7,141 nt of DNA, taken from Bordetella parapertussis (GTDB lineage Bacteria > Pseudomonadota > Gammaproteobacteria > Burkholderiales > Burkholderiaceae_C). Location: contig CALQBT020000137.1 in the NCBI GenBank assembly GCA_943328885.2, positions 1 through 7,141 on the forward strand. Direction: 5' to 3'. Position numbers and translations under genes: made by a program. The notes beneath the pieces are model-generated. The model had not been told where the DNA came from. It saw only the letters and a list, made by a program, of their open reading frames with translations, and ran no database searches. Shown here in pieces: positions 6,413 through 7,141 of this stretch. How positions within the stretch are numbered: position 1 is the stretch's first letter; the number at the start of each line of letters is the position of its first letter.

Positions 6413-6562
6413 TTAACGGCCTGTGAATCGGGCCTGGCGCTTTTCAACAAAGGCGGACGCGGCCTCACGGTGGGCTTCAATGGTGGAACTGAGGATCTGG
6501 TGCATCGCTTCCTGGTCGAGCGGATCGGCAAGGCCCGCTGTCTCGGCGCTGGAGAGCTTCAT
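6413..6562 (-). pseudogene. C-terminal fragment of an enoyl-CoA hydratase/crotonase-family protein
   Basis: About 49 codons remain, from the recombination junction near 6562 to a TAA at 6413-6415. The frame reads M-K-L-S-S-A-E-T-A-G-L then D-P-L-D-Q-E-A-M-H-Q-I and ends A-A-S-A-F-V-E-K-R-Q-A-R-F-T-G-R. The closing E-x-x-x-A-F-x-E-K-R-x-x-R-F-x-G-R is the classic C-terminal signature of the crotonase superfamily (full length about 260 residues). The catalytic core with the oxyanion-hole residues is absent. Upstream the sequence switches to the duplicated VOC/transporter DNA, so the gene was cut by that rearrangement. The in-frame ATG at 6560-6562 could in principle start a 49-residue peptide, but it has no function by itself. 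Confidence 0.8.
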
Positions 6563-6651
6563 TTCGGTACGGGCTTGACGTACTGCTCGGTCGTCTGGGC
6601 GACGTCGCGTACAGCGATCGCGGCATGATCGACTCTCTTGACACTGGCCAT
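6559..6651 (-). pseudogene. Truncated second copy of the small VOC gene (first ~26 codons)
   Basis: From the ATG at 6649-6651 the reading M-A-S-V-K-R-V-D-H-A-A-I-A-V-R-D-V-A-Q closely follows the intact gene at 450-926. After Y-V-K, 19 bases present in the intact copy (829-847) are missing. A 12-base stretch matching the intact copy in 11 positions follows (6561-6572), and the frame ends at TGA 6559-6561 after 30 residues. The rest of the VOC gene is gone, replaced by the crotonase tail. The upstream purine-rich leader is retained. Confidence 0.88.
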
Positions 6652-7141
6652 GATCTTCTCTCGTCGGACTGGGATCCGGACAGTTTATGTCGACGGGGGA
6701 GGGCTTGCTCAGTGGCTCCTGATCTCCAGCCACAGCAGCTACAAGCCGCTGGCCACCACGACCGCGGCGCCAGCCATCACAAGGCATTGCCCATGGACAG
6801 CAGCAGCGCCGGGTGGAAGGCGCCGGTCCAGGGCCGCATGATGAGCAGCACGCCTGCCAGCCCGGCCACGATGGCCAGCCAGCGCTTGGCGTCCAGCCGC
6901 TCGCCCAACCACCAAGCGCTGAGCAAGGCGATCAGCAGCGGCACCGAGAACTGGAGGCCCGTCTCGGCCAGTTGCAGATACTGCAGCGCCCAGAAGTTCA
7001 GCGCCGTGATCACGCCGAGCATGGCGCCCCGCAGCGCCTGCAGCCAGACCTTGTTGACGCGCAGCAGCTCGCGGCCGTACACCGGTGCCAACAGCGCAGA
7101 GGCGATCAGCGCGTGCGCCATGAATCGCATCCACACCACCT
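6573..7141. repeat. Direct duplication, right (decayed) copy
   Basis: Same orientation as 848-1735. The 208-base part nearest the VOC gene is about 92% identical, the 361-base transporter part about 96%. The two parts meet at 6780/6781, where 316 bases of the other copy are absent. The homology continues to the window edge, so the full size is unknown. Confidence 0.95.
6709..7141 (-). pseudogene. Decayed second copy of the EamA/DMT transporter gene (N-terminus beyond window)
   Basis: Residues matching about 42-163 of the intact transporter are readable from the window edge to 6777, where a 316-base deletion shifts the frame and creates a TGA right after G-N-A-L. The remainder of the original C-terminus (G-A-A-V-V-V-A-S-G-L) follows in another frame and is itself stopped by TAG at 6739-6741, where the intact gene has TAC (tyrosine). 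A 3-base deletion near 6956 turns G-A-I-Q-F into G-L-Q-F. Other missense changes include V to M, M to I, R to K, A to V and G to A. At least three lesions mean no functional 10-helix protein can be made; a fragment of about four helices is possible. Confidence 0.92.

Noticed and set aside
6131..6628. 165-codon + strand open frame
   Set aside because: It runs antisense across three different gene pieces (second VOC, crotonase tail, VOC copy), including a recombination junction, so it is an artefact of high GC.
6413..6787. A 124-residue fusion of transporter-copy DNA with the crotonase tail
   Set aside because: The first part reads duplicated DNA in a non-native frame; only the last 49 codons are genuine crotonase sequence.
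1..7141. Insertion sequence, integron, CRISPR array, tRNA or rRNA
   Set aside because: No transposase or integrase frame, no regularly spaced repeats and no recognisable RNA gene were seen on either strand.

Overview
The window reads as GC-rich chromosomal DNA from a betaproteobacterium, most likely Burkholderiales. That placement is inferred from the strong GC bias at third codon positions, the periplasmic Bug/TctC-type binding protein, and the mix of VOC, SDR, crotonase and IorB-like genes typical of catabolic islands in that order. No tRNA, rRNA, CRISPR array or transposase is visible.

Layout. The window opens with the last 74 codons of an IorB-like molybdopterin oxidoreductase subunit on the + strand (1-225). 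Every other convincing gene is on the - strand. Reading that strand in its own direction from the right edge: a decayed second copy of an EamA/DMT transporter gene (6709-7141) and of the start of a VOC gene (6559-6651); an N-terminally truncated enoyl-CoA hydratase/crotonase tail (6413-6562); an intact two-domain VOC protein with a strong ribosome binding site (5618-6388); a broken reading frame coupled to it by a GTGA overlap (5284-5621); a TctC/Bug solute-binding protein (4228-5187); an 839-base poorly coding stretch with two small ORFs; an SDR oxidoreductase (2435-3388); a 575-base stretch with short G-rich tandem repeats; an intact EamA/DMT transporter (984-1859); and an intact small VOC protein (450-926).

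The main observation is a direct duplication. Positions 848-1735 (end of the transporter, the spacer and the start of the VOC gene) recur at 6573-7141 in the same orientation, about 5.7 kb away. The right-hand copy is a pseudogene. Relative to the left copy it lacks 316 bases (frameshift) and one codon, carries a TAC to TAG nonsense change, and its VOC part breaks off after about 26 codons into an unrelated crotonase tail. The crotonase break and the broken frame after the second VOC gene suggest that an older catabolic operon (crotonase - VOC - unknown - TctC) was rearranged and is eroding.

Intact genes: a putative metabolite exporter with a VOC partner, an SDR, a TctC binding protein and a second VOC protein. 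They are consistent with uptake and oxidation of an organic acid or aromatic compound, but nothing in the sequence fixes the substrate. I see no convincing novel defence or mobile system; the interest lies in the duplication and decay, and in a VOC protein that lacks two expected metal ligands.
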